Origin: Pseudomonadota bacterium
Lineage (GTDB): Bacteria; Myxococcota_A; Polyangia; Haliangiales; Haliangiaceae
NCBI GenBank assembly: GCA_023428295.1
Contig: JAEYYV010000417.1
Span: 1-64,000, forward strand
Reading direction: 5' to 3'
Length of the DNA: 64,000 nt
How positions within the stretch are numbered: position 1 is the stretch's first letter; each line of letters opens with the position of its first letter. Below are positions 8,849-17,809 of the stretch, in pieces. The notes under the pieces are model-generated. The model was not told the origin of the DNA, made no database searches, and saw only the letters and a list, made by a program, of their open reading frames with translations. Made by a program: the position numbers and the translations under genes.

Positions 8849-11575
8849 TCACTTCGGGCAGTGCAGCGTCACGCTCCAGCCGTCGTGCAGATAGATCTGG
8901 CGGATCGTGCCGCGATCGCCGCACTGCGCGGAGCCGGGCAACAAGAGACACAGCGTGTGCTCGCCCGCCTCCGCGACGAGCGCGCTGCGACGCCCCGGCG
9001 AGACCTGCCCGAGCTGCGCTCCATCGATCCACACATCGACCGCATCCACACAGCGCGTGTTGTCCACGTAGAACGTCGCGCGAGCGCGCGGGCGCGGCGG
9101 CACCGTGGCCGGCGGCTCGGGCGGGTTGTCGCGCACGACCACGCGATAGCGCTCGGGGTTTGCCACCGCGGCGGCGAGGAGCTTGTCGCTGCAGCCTGCC
9201 ACGCGCAGCTCGGGACCGAGCCCGCGCGTCCACTCGGCGCGTAGCTCCGTGACGTCGGCGAGCGCGACCTTGAATGTCTTCTTCACGTTCGCGAGCTGCG
9301 TGCGCGCCGTCGGCAAGAGGCCCGCGCCACCGCCGATCGCCGCGTGACGCGAGAGATACTTCGAGAGCGCTTCGAGCTCCACGCCGAGCCGCTCGTAGCG
9401 ACGCAGCTCCTTCTGCGCGGCGGACCAGAGCGGTGCCACGCGCGCGACGGGACACGTGCGCACCGGGGCGACCTTCACGGGTGCGTACGGACCGCGACCG
9501 AGCGTCGCGAGGATCGTGAGGAACTGCGTCTGATACGCGAGCCGGACGGTGATCATCGTCGCCGAGGTGATCGCGTACTGATCGAGCGCCGTGGCGAGCG
9601 CGTCGGAGTCGCCCCACGGGCGGATCAGCTCGACGATCTCGGGGCTGTACGCGACCGCGGGGGTTCCGCCGCTGTCGACGAGCGCGAGGGCCGTGCGGAT
9701 CGCGCCGATCTCGGGCTCCGCTTGCGAGGCCGTGAGCAGCTCGCGTCGAGCGTAGACGCGATCGCCCGCGAGCAGCGCCGCGATGCCCGAGAGGAAGCGC
9801 AGGCGTCCGTCGTCGGGCCAATGTCCGAGCGCCCGGTCGAGCTCGGAGCGCGCGAGGACCGCGTCTTTGCGCACGAGCTCGGCGGTGATGAGCGCGCGCC
9901 ACTGGCGAATGTCGCGCGGGGCGGCGCGCGCCGACTTGCGCAAGTACCACGCGGCCTCGCTGCCCTTGCCTTGCGCGAGCGCGACCACGCCGAGCGCTTG
10001 CTCTGCGGTCGCACGATCCTCGGTGAAGCGCTGGAGGCTCGTGTAGGCGCGCGCGGCCTCGGGGTAGCGCTTCGCATCGAACAGCGACTGCGCGGCAAGG
10101 AAGCCCGCATAGCTCGACTCGGGCGCGAGCTTCTGCGCGCGCGCGTACCACGCGAGCGCAGGATCGAGCTCGCCTTGCCGGCGGTAGCCGTCGCCGATGC
10201 GCACGAGGAGCGCGAGGTCAGGCGCGCGCGCCGCGGCGATCGCCTCGAGCTGCGCCGTCGAGCGCTTCCAATCGCCGATCGATCCGTACGCGGTGGCGAG
10301 GTCCTCCTTGACCTCGAGATCGTCGGGGACACGCGTCGCGATCGCTTCGAGCTCCTTCACGAGCTTCTTCGTCTGGCTGCGCGCCGCGTGGATCAGCACG
10401 AGTACGCGACGGGACGGGAGGTGATCGGGCTTCTTGGCCGTGACCAGCTCGAGCTGCTTCTCTGCGCGCGCCGAGTCGCCGGTCTGCCAGAGCGCCGCGC
10501 CGTACTGATAGCGCGCCTCGAGATCCCACGGCCGCCGCGTCACGAGCTTCTCGAACAGCGGCAGCGAGACCTCCGCCTTGCCCGCTCGCACCGACGCTTG
10601 CGCAGCCGCGCGCAGCGACTGCAGATCGTCGGGCGCGAGATCGTACGCGTAGGCGAACTTGCCGGCGGCCTTGTTGGCGAGCTTCGGATCCTTCTGCTCC
10701 TCGGCGAGCACGGCGTAGAGCTCACCGACGAGCCGCTGCGCCTCGAACGACTTCGGATCGATGAACACCGAGCGCTCGAGATCGTGCTGCGCGAGCTTGA
10801 GCTGCTTCTCTCGTGCTTGCCGCGTGATCGGATCCGTCGCGTTGCTCGGCATCGCGAGCGCCGCGACGAGGTGGCCGAGCCCACGCGACATGAGGTTTGT
10901 CGCGTAGAGGTCACTCGCCAGGGGACGCGAGAACTGCGCGAGCTTACCCGCGTCGATCGTCATGCCGGCCTTGGTCCACGCCTCTTGGAGCGCGTCGCCG
11001 AGCAGCGCGTGATAGGTGTCGACCTTCCCTTGGCGCACGGCTTCGTGCACGCGCGTCGCGAGGCCCGTGTTCACCTTCCACAGCGAGATCGCGATCCGCA
11101 GCTCCCAGTTGGGACGCTCGACCCACCCCGTCACCACCCACGTCGCGTCCCGATTCGTCGCGAGCGCAGCGACAGCCGTCGCCTCCGCCGGCACGGGCGC
11201 CGCCCCGACGAACAGCGAGCCACCGGTGGACTCGAGACCGAGCACGCCCTCGACCTTCTCGGCGATCTCGAACGGCGCGCCCCACTGGTACCAATCGAAC
11301 GCGCGAACGTTCGCACGATTCTCGAACGGCGCCACGGCGAACCGCGGCGGGCTCGCCTTCACGTCGGGCACGTCGCTCGACTCGACCGCCGAGCTTCCCG
11401 CAGGTCGCGGCGCGTTGCTCCCACCATCCTCGACGACGACCGTGCCCTTGGGCGGGGGCAACGGCGCGAACGGATCGGTCGGCGGGCCTGGCTGCGCGCG
11501 CGCACCTGGCGCGACCAGCGACATCATCAGCAGGGCGATGATCGCTGGCGCGTGCGAACGCCGCGGCAACCTCAT
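8849..11575 (-). CDS. large exported TPR-repeat protein
   Basis: A 908-residue protein beginning with a cleavable signal peptide (hydrophobic stretch then GARAQ). A Pro-rich segment and a domain of ~200 residues resembling the N-terminal part of periplasmic assembly factors (starting RFAVAPFENRANVRAFDW) follow. Then come about ten to twelve TPR-like helical pairs, recognisable from repeated phrases such as AEKQLELVTAKKPDHLPSR, ALAWYARAQKLAPESSYAG and YPEAARAYTSLQRF. The last ~100 residues contain six Cys and a short beta-rich domain ending CPK. It is predicted to be periplasmic and to mediate protein-protein contacts. Its start is only 14 nt from the divergent penicillin-binding protein gene, which hints at a cell-wall role. 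Confidence 0.75.
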   Translation of the reverse strand: MRLPRRSHAPAIIALLMMSLVAPGARAQPGPPTDPFAPLPPPKGTVVVEDGGSNAPRPAGSSAVESSDVPDVKASPPRFAVAPFENRANVRAFDWYQWGAPFEIAEKVEGVLGLESTGGSLFVGAAPVPAEATAVAALATNRDATWVVTGWVERPNWELRIAISLWKVNTGLATRVHEAVRQGKVDTYHALLGDALQEAWTKAGMTIDAGKLAQFSRPLASDLYATNLMSRGLGHLVAALAMPSNATDPITRQAREKQLKLAQHDLERSVFIDPKSFEAQRLVGELYAVLAEEQKDPKLANKAAGKFAYAYDLAPDDLQSLRAAAQASVRAGKAEVSLPLFEKLVTRRPWDLEARYQYGAALWQTGDSARAEKQLELVTAKKPDHLPSRRVLVLIHAARSQTKKLVKELEAIATRVPDDLEVKEDLATAYGSIGDWKRSTAQLEAIAAARAPDLALLVRIGDGYRRQGELDPALAWYARAQKLAPESSYAGFLAAQSLFDAKRYPEAARAYTSLQRFTEDRATAEQALGVVALAQGKGSEAAWYLRKSARAAPRDIRQWRALITAELVRKDAVLARSELDRALGHWPDDGRLRFLSGIAALLAGDRVYARRELLTASQAEPEIGAIRTALALVDSGGTPAVAYSPEIVELIRPWGDSDALATALDQYAITSATMITVRLAYQTQFLTILATLGRGPYAPVKVAPVRTCPVARVAPLWSAAQKELRRYERLGVELEALSKYLSRHAAIGGGAGLLPTARTQLANVKKTFKVALADVTELRAEWTRGLGPELRVAGCSDKLLAAAVANPERYRVVVRDNPPEPPATVPPRPRARATFYVDNTRCVDAVDVWIDGAQLGQVSPGRRSALVAEAGEHTLCLLLPGSAQCGDRGTIRQIYLHDGWSVTLHCPK

Positions 11576-11589
11576 ACACTGAGCATACC

Positions 11590-14085
11590 GTGGCGGAGGA
11601 ACGACGGCCTCCTCGTCCCAAGCGCCGGAAGCGTCGCATTCGCGCCGTCTCCGTCCTGCGCCTCGGCCTGCTGTTGCTCGTGTACGGCGCGTCCATGGGC
11701 GCGGCGGCCGGGTACCTCGCGATCACCACGGTCAATCAAGAGCTCCCCGACGACCTGACGGAGCTCTTGGACTACCAGCCGAACCGCAAGAGCATCGTGC
11801 TGTCCTCCGACGGCGAAGAGGTCGGCGCGTTCTCCATCGAGAACCGCAAGATCGTCGCGCTCGAGCGCATGCCACCGCACGTTCCCGCCGCGTTCTTGTC
11901 CGCCGAGGATCGCCGCTTCTATCGTCATCAAGGGTTCGATCTCATCGGCATCGTGCGCGCCGCGATCCGCAACTTCTCGTCGGACGGCGAGATCAAGCAG
12001 GGCGGATCGACCATCACACAGCAGATCATCAAGCAGACCCTGCTCGTCGGCGAGGAGTTGATCGGCGCGGTCGACTTGCCGCCGGAGGAGCGGGCGAAGC
12101 TCGCCAAGGCGCAGAAGTACCGCCGCAAGATGAAGGAGCTGATCCTCGCCGTGCGCCTCGAGCGCGAGCTCACGAAGGCGGAGATCCTCTCGATCTACTT
12201 GAACCACATCTATCTCGGTCACGGCGCGTACGGCGTCGCCGCGGCGGCCAACGTGTACTTCGGAAAGGAGGTCGAGGACCTCACCGTCGCCGAGGCCGCC
12301 ATGCTCGCCGGTCTCGTCGCGTCGCCGACGAAGTACGCCCCGCACCGCAACATTCAGCTCGCGCGCGATCGCCAGCGCTACGTGCTCGGTCACATGCGCG
12401 AGGACAAGTACATCTCCGACGCGGAGTACCAAGCCGCGCTCGCCGAGCCGATCTCGCTCGTCGACGAGAGCGATCTGAACCACCTCGCGTCGCCCTACTT
12501 CGTCGAGCACGTGCGCCGCGTCGGGACCAAGGCGTACGGCAACTCGAGCCTGTTCAAAGGAGGGCTCAAGTTCTACTCGACGCTCGACACGCGCATGCAG
12601 GATGCCGCGGAGGGCGCGGTTCGCCGCGGGCTCGAGTCGCTCGATCGACGTCTCGGCTTTCGCGGCCCGATCGGCGCGGTTCCGCAGGCACAGCGCGGCG
12701 CGTGGACGGGCGGACCGGCGCATCCGCTCTCCGGCGCGAGCGACGACACGAGCGCTCTGTCGGATCAGTTGATGCCCGATCAGCGCTACGGCGCGATGGT
12801 CGTCGAGCTCGGTAAGGGCGGCTCGGTGATCGTCGATCTGGGACCGAAGCGCCTACCGCTCGTCGACGCGGACGCCAAAGACGTGCGCGCGTGGCGGCCC
12901 GATCCACCCGCCGCTGGCGCGAAGACCAAGAAGGATCCGGTGAAGCTCGGCGATCTCTTACCGGTTCGCCTCGCGAACGCGGAGGGCACCGCCGTCTCGC
13001 TCGCGCAGCGTCCGGCGCTGCAAGGAGCGATGGTGGTGATGGAGCCGTCGACGGGCCGCGTCGTCGCGATGGTCGGCGGCTACGATTGGACGACGAGCCA
13101 GTTCAACCGCGCGACGCAAGCCGAACGTCAGGTCGGTTCGTCGATCAAGCCCTTCATCTATGCTGCGGCGATCGAAGCTGGACGCGCGGTGACGGATCGG
13201 ATGACCGACGGCCCGTACTCGGTACAGACAGCGACCGGCACGTGGACGCCCGCGAACTACGACAACAAGTACATGGGCACCGTCACGCTGATGACCGCCC
13301 TCGCCTACTCGCTCAACACGATCAGCGTGCAGCTCGTCGTGCAGGTGGGCCTCGATCGGTTGATCGAAGTCCTGCGCGGCTTTGGCGTTCACTCGCCGAT
13401 CCCGCGTCACATCTCGATCGCGCTCGGCACGCCGGACATCACGCTGCTCGAGATGACGGCCGGCTACGCGGGCATCGCGGCCGGCGGCCGCCAGGTCACG
13501 CCGCGGTTCTTCGATCTCGTCACGGATCCGAGCGGCAACACCGTGGACGATCTGCGCGAACGCCCGCTCGGACCGCAGGTGATCTCGCCGGAGGTCGCCT
13601 ACGTGACGCAGTCCCTGATGAAGGGCGTGGTCCAGCGCGGCACCGCTCGCTACGCGCAGACGATCGGCCGTCCCGCCGCAGGCAAGACGGGAACGTCGGC
13701 GAACTATCGCGATGTGTGGTTCATCGGGTTCACGACCGATCTCGTCGCGGGCGTGTGGATCGGTCGCGATGACTCCACGCCGATCGGCGACAAGATCACC
13801 GGCGGTGGCGTGTCGGTTCCGATCTGGGTCGACTTCATGCAGAAGGCGCATCCGCGAACACCGATCCGCGACTTCCCCGTGCCCGGCAACGTGAGCTTCG
13901 CGCGCGTCGAGCCGTGGAGCGGCGATCCCACCGGGCCCAACGTGAACGCTCTATGGATGCCGTTCCTCCGTGGCACCCAGCCGCAGAAGGTGATCGTCGG
14001 GCCCATGGTTCGCTCGTTCGATGACCTCGTTCCGGCCCCGTCCCTGCCGACGGCGTCGAAGTGCTCGACGCTCGATTGCCTGTGA
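11590..14085 (+). CDS. mrcA: class A penicillin-binding protein (PBP1A type)
   Basis: Bifunctional peptidoglycan glycosyltransferase/transpeptidase of 831 residues. A basic cytoplasmic N-terminus and one transmembrane helix (~20-42) come first. The GT51 domain contains EDRRFYRHQGFD, QGGSTITQQ and the ILSIYLNHIYLG motif. After an OB-like linker the transpeptidase domain has the SxxK nucleophile at Ser517/Lys520, the SxN motif in YSLNTIS, and KTG at 699-701. All catalytic residues are present. The start is a GTG at 11590, kept because it leaves a normal basic N-terminus; no strong ribosome-binding site is seen. It is divergent from the exported TPR gene, and the lipoprotein at 14098 follows 12 nt after its stop. 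Confidence 0.95.
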   Translation: MAEERRPPRPKRRKRRIRAVSVLRLGLLLLVYGASMGAAAGYLAITTVNQELPDDLTELLDYQPNRKSIVLSSDGEEVGAFSIENRKIVALERMPPHVPAAFLSAEDRRFYRHQGFDLIGIVRAAIRNFSSDGEIKQGGSTITQQIIKQTLLVGEELIGAVDLPPEERAKLAKAQKYRRKMKELILAVRLERELTKAEILSIYLNHIYLGHGAYGVAAAANVYFGKEVEDLTVAEAAMLAGLVASPTKYAPHRNIQLARDRQRYVLGHMREDKYISDAEYQAALAEPISLVDESDLNHLASPYFVEHVRRVGTKAYGNSSLFKGGLKFYSTLDTRMQDAAEGAVRRGLESLDRRLGFRGPIGAVPQAQRGAWTGGPAHPLSGASDDTSALSDQLMPDQRYGAMVVELGKGGSVIVDLGPKRLPLVDADAKDVRAWRPDPPAAGAKTKKDPVKLGDLLPVRLANAEGTAVSLAQRPALQGAMVVMEPSTGRVVAMVGGYDWTTSQFNRATQAERQVGSSIKPFIYAAAIEAGRAVTDRMTDGPYSVQTATGTWTPANYDNKYMGTVTLMTALAYSLNTISVQLVVQVGLDRLIEVLRGFGVHSPIPRHISIALGTPDITLLEMTAGYAGIAAGGRQVTPRFFDLVTDPSGNTVDDLRERPLGPQVISPEVAYVTQSLMKGVVQRGTARYAQTIGRPAAGKTGTSANYRDVWFIGFTTDLVAGVWIGRDDSTPIGDKITGGGVSVPIWVDFMQKAHPRTPIRDFPVPGNVSFARVEPWSGDPTGPNVNALWMPFLRGTQPQKVIVGPMVRSFDDLVPAPSLPTASKCSTLDCL

Positions 14086-14097
14086 TACCGTCCGCGC

Positions 14098-14598
14098 ATG
14101 CGTCGTTTCGTGATCCTCGCGGCCGTCGTCTCTGCTGCCGCGATCATCAGCGCCTGCCGGATCACGCTCGAAGACGACTCGTTTCCCATCGACGCGGGAT
14201 CGAACCTCTCGAAGTCGTGCATGGACGCGCAGGCGGCGAGCGACCTCGCGTTCCTCGAGAGCAAGGTCTTCGCGACCGCGTGTACGTTCAGCGGCTGCCA
14301 CAACGGCGCCTCGGACGAGGCCGGCATGATGGACCTCCGGACCGGCATGTCCCACGCGTCGCTCGTGAACAAGCCGTCCAAGCTCGCCCCGAGCTACATG
14401 CTCGTGGTCCCCGGCCAGCCGACGCAGAGCTATCTGCTGATGATGGTCCAGCACTTCGAGCCCGAACAGATGTCTCCGCCGGCCGATCCACCGCCCTTCG
14501 ATGTGGGCTTCATGCCCCAAAACACCGGCGGCAAACCGATCTGCGCACCGAAGCGGGAAGCGATCGAGCGATGGATTACCGCCGGTGCGATGCCCTGA
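14098..14598 (+). CDS. lipoprotein with CX4CH heme-like motif
   Basis: A 166-residue protein with a signal peptide and lipobox ISAC (Cys20). The mature part holds ACTFSGCHNG, where two Cys are separated by four residues and followed by His (CX4CH), plus a Met-rich region (MMDLRTGM, YLLMMVQ, EQMSPP) that could supply a sixth ligand. Canonical c-type heme sites are CX2CH, but CX3CH and CX4CH variants occur and are frequent in exported myxobacterial proteins. Whether heme is bound is uncertain. Similar short domains occur in planctomycete/myxobacterial cytochrome-like proteins. It follows the PBP gene by 12 nt and may be co-transcribed. Confidence 0.65.
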   Translation: MRRFVILAAVVSAAAIISACRITLEDDSFPIDAGSNLSKSCMDAQAASDLAFLESKVFATACTFSGCHNGASDEAGMMDLRTGMSHASLVNKPSKLAPSYMLVVPGQPTQSYLLMMVQHFEPEQMSPPADPPPFDVGFMPQNTGGKPICAPKREAIERWITAGAMP

Positions 14599-14726
14599 CG
14601 CTGATCGAGGACGGTGGGTAGGGCAACCCGAAACGTCACTGATTTGTGTGAGGCGATCTGACCGTGGGGTGCCAGTAAGTCATCGTTCGGCAAGCGTGAT
14701 TTCCGCTATTGGCACCAGTGGTTTGC

Positions 14727-14756
14727 TTGACGCAGTGTCCAACGTCTCGCTACAAC
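14727..14756 (+). promoter_or_regulatory. candidate sigma-70-type promoter of the channel operon
   Basis: Within the 210-nt gap before the TolQ-like gene, TTGACG (14727-14732) and TACAAC (14751-14756) are separated by 18 nt and lie about 50 nt upstream of the start codon. They match the -35 and -10 consensus at five and four of six positions. The gap is AT-richer than its surroundings, consistent with a real promoter for the three-gene channel cluster. Confidence 0.4.
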
Positions 14757-14808
14757 ATCCGCATAGTGCGAGGGGCCCAGCGTCCACCGCAAAGGCAAGG
14801 GAAGACGA

Positions 14809-15486
14809 ATGAGCTGGCTAAGTGAACTCTTCCAGAAGGGCGGGCCCTTCTTCATCGTCAACACGTTCTTCTTGGCCATCGTCATCGGACTGATTGTCGA
14901 GCGAGCGATTTACTTCCTCGGTCGCGGCCATCTGAACGCCAAGGCGTTCCTCGAGCAGCTTCGCAAGTTGCTCTCGGCGAACAACGTCGATCGCGCCAAG
15001 AAGCTGTGCGACGCCACGACCGCTCCGGTCGCTCGCGTCGCCAAGGCCGGCCTCAACCGCCTGCACCGCGGTGAAGCGGCCGTCGCGCAGGCGATGGAAG
15101 AGACCATGACGGACACGATGCCCGAGGTGAAGACCCGCATCGGCGCGCTGTGGTCCCTCGCGAACATCACCACGCTGGTCGGACTCCTCGGCACCATCAC
15201 GGGTCTCATCCGTACGTTCGCCGCGATCGGCGACTCCAACCCGGCCGACCGCCAGAAGAAGCTGTCCGACGGTATCGCCGAGGCAATGTACAACACCGCG
15301 TTCGGCCTCTCGATCGCGCTCATCTGCATGATCGGTCACCTCCTGCTGTCCGCAGCAATGAAGAAGGTGGTCGCGGACCTCGAGGCATTCAGCCTCCGCT
15401 TCGAGAACCTGCTCGCGGAAGGCTCGGCACAACCCGCGGCCACCACGAGCCGCGCGCCCGCCTCCCCCACCGAGGACGTCGCGTAG
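14809..15486 (+). CDS. MotA/TolQ/ExbB-family proton channel (AglR-like)
   Basis: A 225-residue inner-membrane channel subunit with the three-helix TolQ/ExbB layout: helix 1 about residues 14-34, a large cytoplasmic loop, helix 2 about 115-140 and helix 3 about 160-182. Both conserved Thr positions of the pore are retained, in GLLGTITGLI and NTAFGLSIA. Such proteins form pentameric channels with TolR/ExbD peptides and convert proton flow into mechanical work on the envelope. The two next genes are TolR/ExbD-like, as in the AglR-AglQ-AglS gliding motor of Myxococcus. GGGAAG lies just before the ATG. A TolQ or ExbB role cannot be excluded, but there is no tolA, tolB, pal or tonB nearby and a Glt-like cluster occurs in the same window. 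Confidence 0.88.
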   Translation: MSWLSELFQKGGPFFIVNTFFLAIVIGLIVERAIYFLGRGHLNAKAFLEQLRKLLSANNVDRAKKLCDATTAPVARVAKAGLNRLHRGEAAVAQAMEETMTDTMPEVKTRIGALWSLANITTLVGLLGTITGLIRTFAAIGDSNPADRQKKLSDGIAEAMYNTAFGLSIALICMIGHLLLSAAMKKVVADLEAFSLRFENLLAEGSAQPAATTSRAPASPTEDVA

Positions 15487-15493
15487 GTTTCGT

Positions 15494-16309
15494 TTGGCGA
15501 CGTGGTCTGCACATAGAGTTCGATCCAAGTCCCGCGCGGCGGTTCGTCGGCGCGAGGATCAGGTCGAGACCGAGGAGATGGAGAGCGGCGAGCTCAACCT
15601 GATCCCGTACCTCGACATGGTGACGAACCTGATGCTGTTCCTGCTCGCATCGGTCTCCGCGGGGCTCATCCTCGTGCAGATCGACACGACGCTGCCGGAC
15701 AAGGCTCCCCCCAACCCGACCAACGTCACGGAGCCGAGCACCAACCCGGATGATCAGCCGCTCAAGCTGTTCGTGTCGATCAAGCGCGACGAGATGATCC
15801 TCTGGTCCGCGAGCGGTCTCGAGGGGACGCTCACCGCACCCAAGGCGACGTTCCGCAAGTCCGGCGCCGATGGCGAGGCGTGCGATGGCCCCTATATGTG
15901 CCAGAGCAACGTCTGTGACCCGAAGACGCTCCGCTGCGTTCCGAGCGCTACCGAGGAGCCACAGCTCGTCTATGACTATCGCGCGCTCAACCAAGCGCTG
16001 ATCGAGATCGCCACGCGTCGCTATGCGGGCAAGCAGCGCAAAGCGGACACGTACCAGATCATCCTGCAGGCCGACGGCTCGATCCCCTACTCCACGATCG
16101 TCTCGACGATGGCCGCCATGCGCTGCCCGCTCCCCGAGCCGTTCAAGGAAGTCACCGGCTGCGCGCTGCCAACCGACGACGAGAACTTGAAGAAGGCCCC
16201 GGAGCCGTTCTCCCCGGACGGCAAGCTCTACGACACCACGCGGGCGAGCTACGACCCGAAGAAGATGGCGCTGTTCCCGGAGATCGCGTTCTCCTCAGGA
16301 TTCGAATGA
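15494..16309 (+). CDS. extended TolR/ExbD-family protein with Cys-rich insert (AglQ/AglS-like)
   Basis: An ExbD/TolR-type subunit. A basic cytoplasmic tail is followed by one membrane helix with the essential Asp41 in the motif LNLIPYLDMVTNLMLFLL, then a periplasmic domain. At up to 271 residues it is far longer than typical TolR/ExbD (~140). The extra length includes an insert with four Cys spaced C-x5-C-x4-C-x6-C (bases 15881-15936) and another Cys pair nearer the C-terminus, probably disulfides. The start shown is TTG 15494, eight bases after the channel gene's stop; ATG 15578 is a credible alternative giving a 243-residue protein beginning just before the helix. The stop overlaps the next start by 4 nt (ATGA), implying translational coupling. 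Confidence 0.85.
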   Translation: MATWSAHRVRSKSRAAVRRREDQVETEEMESGELNLIPYLDMVTNLMLFLLASVSAGLILVQIDTTLPDKAPPNPTNVTEPSTNPDDQPLKLFVSIKRDEMILWSASGLEGTLTAPKATFRKSGADGEACDGPYMCQSNVCDPKTLRCVPSATEEPQLVYDYRALNQALIEIATRRYAGKQRKADTYQIILQADGSIPYSTIVSTMAAMRCPLPEPFKEVTGCALPTDDENLKKAPEPFSPDGKLYDTTRASYDPKKMALFPEIAFSSGFE

Positions 16310-16884
16310 GCTTTACGCAGCGCGAGGCGCGCCGAATCATTCGCAAGGCGGTCGGGCGAGTTCCCGAGGGCGAGGAGATTCGTCACCTCAACATCATGCC
16401 GATGATGGACATGATGACGATCTTGCTCGTGGCCTTCATCTTCCAGGCGGCGACCGACGCGAGCGCGCTCAGCGCGGGATCGGTCTCGCTGCCACGCACG
16501 CTGTCCGACGACGAGCTGCCCGAGGGCGCGGCGACCCTGATCATCACCAAGAACGGCATCGTCGTCGAGGGCAAGTCCATCGTCGCCGTGTCCAACGGTG
16601 ACGTCGACGCCGCCGAAAAAGAGGGCGGCTCGCTCGGTATCAAGATCCCGCGCCTGACGAACTTCCTCGCGGCCCTGCGCCAGCAAGAGGAAGCGGAGCA
16701 GCGGATGCAGCCCGGCTACGATCCAGCGACAGCGCCGCCGCCCGAGCTGATGATCATCGCGGATCGCACCACGCCGTACCGCCTGCTGCTGCAGGTGATG
16801 TTCTCGGCCAAGCAGAAGGAAGCCGGCTACAAACATTTCCGGCTGATCGTCCAGAAGTCGTTCCCGCTCAAGCCCGAGAAGTAG
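16306..16884 (+). CDS. TolR/ExbD-family protein (AglQ/AglS-like)
   Basis: A 192-residue second ExbD/TolR-type subunit. The 28-residue cytoplasmic tail is basic, the single membrane helix carries the essential Asp35 in LNIMPMMDMMTILLVAF, and the periplasmic part ends in the family's alpha/beta domain (ELMIIADRTTPYRLLLQVM). It overlaps the upstream subunit by 4 nt. One TolQ-like plus two different TolR-like proteins is the composition reported for the AglRQS gliding motor. The Asp in the helix means it should conduct protons or couple to proton flow. No Cys-rich insert is present, in contrast to its neighbour. Confidence 0.87.
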   Translation: MSFTQREARRIIRKAVGRVPEGEEIRHLNIMPMMDMMTILLVAFIFQAATDASALSAGSVSLPRTLSDDELPEGAATLIITKNGIVVEGKSIVAVSNGDVDAAEKEGGSLGIKIPRLTNFLAALRQQEEAEQRMQPGYDPATAPPPELMIIADRTTPYRLLLQVMFSAKQKEAGYKHFRLIVQKSFPLKPEK

Positions 16885-16957
16885 CGAGGCGCCGCGCCGC
16901 AGGCGAACTCGCGAAGTCCGGCCTCGCCACCTTCGCGTGCGCGGCTATACTCGACGC

Positions 16958-17698
16958 ATGAAGCTCGTCGGCGAACGTCGTGCGCTTGCAGCGATCGTAT
17001 TCGCGTTCTTCTTCATTCTGTTCTTCTTGAACGGTCTCCAGGTCGGCGCGCCGGAAGGAAACTTCCTGTTCGCCCTCGCCGGCTGCTACGGACTCGCGTT
17101 CTTCGCGCTCGTCGCCGGGTACTTCTGGGCGCGATGGTTCGCCGTCGGTGTCGGCCTGTTCGGCGTGATCGTCGCCGCGGTCTCGCTGTGGCAAGTCCGC
17201 AGCGATCCGGACATGTTCGACGCCGTCTGGCGCACGCTCGTCTTCTTCGGCGCGACACACCTCACCGCCACGGTGATGCTGTGGGGCGATGCGATGGCCG
17301 TCCCCTACGACGGACAGACCAAGTGGCGCGAGAAGCTGCACATGGACGACAACGCCGTGCAGCGCCTCGGCCGCTCGGTGATCCGCGCCGGCGTCGGTCT
17401 GCCGTTCGTCCTCGCGTACGCGTTTGCCCCCAAGCCGGAGTCGGCGCAGACCGCGCTCGCTCTTACCGCGCTTGCGCTCGCCGCGTTCGGTCTGCGCGCG
17501 GTGGTTCGCGCGAAGACGTGGGGCGTCCTCGCGATCGGTCTCGCCGGCACGGTGATGATCACGCTCGCGGGCGCGGACTTCGCGATGGGTGCTCCCGAGG
17601 GCTGGGTCCTCCGCCCCGCTCTCGCTGGCGGCCTCTTGTTCTCCGCCGCGATGCCTTGGATCGCACCACTCGCTCGTTCGTTTGTGCGCACCCGCTAA
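16958..17698 (+). CDS. polytopic membrane protein, unknown function
   Basis: A 246-residue protein with about seven or eight hydrophobic segments, e.g. residues 14-34 (FAFFFILFFLNG), 40-60 and 65-85, and a final hydrophobic stretch near the C-terminus (GGLLFSAAMPWIAPL). No family motif is recognised. ATG 16958 is preferred over the longer frame from 16937. It lies 73 nt downstream of the channel cluster on the same strand, so it could be part of that transcription unit, but no domain evidence ties it to the motor. The loop between the middle helices contains a hydrophilic KWREKLHMDDNA segment. Confidence 0.6.
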   Translation: MKLVGERRALAAIVFAFFFILFFLNGLQVGAPEGNFLFALAGCYGLAFFALVAGYFWARWFAVGVGLFGVIVAAVSLWQVRSDPDMFDAVWRTLVFFGATHLTATVMLWGDAMAVPYDGQTKWREKLHMDDNAVQRLGRSVIRAGVGLPFVLAYAFAPKPESAQTALALTALALAAFGLRAVVRAKTWGVLAIGLAGTVMITLAGADFAMGAPEGWVLRPALAGGLLFSAAMPWIAPLARSFVRTR

Positions 17699-17809
17699 CC
17701 CCACCATCCCTGCGAGCTCGGTTGGTCGGATCGACACATCCGAGCTCTGGGGTTAGGTCAACTGGCCCTCGGATTGATTCGCGCGCTGCGTCGCGCTACC
17801 GTCGAGGGC

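Noticed and set aside
14709..14727. A sigma-54-like TGGCAC...TTGCT element before the channel genes
   Set aside because: Distance from the GG to the GC dinucleotide is 14 nt; a working -24/-12 promoter needs about 12.
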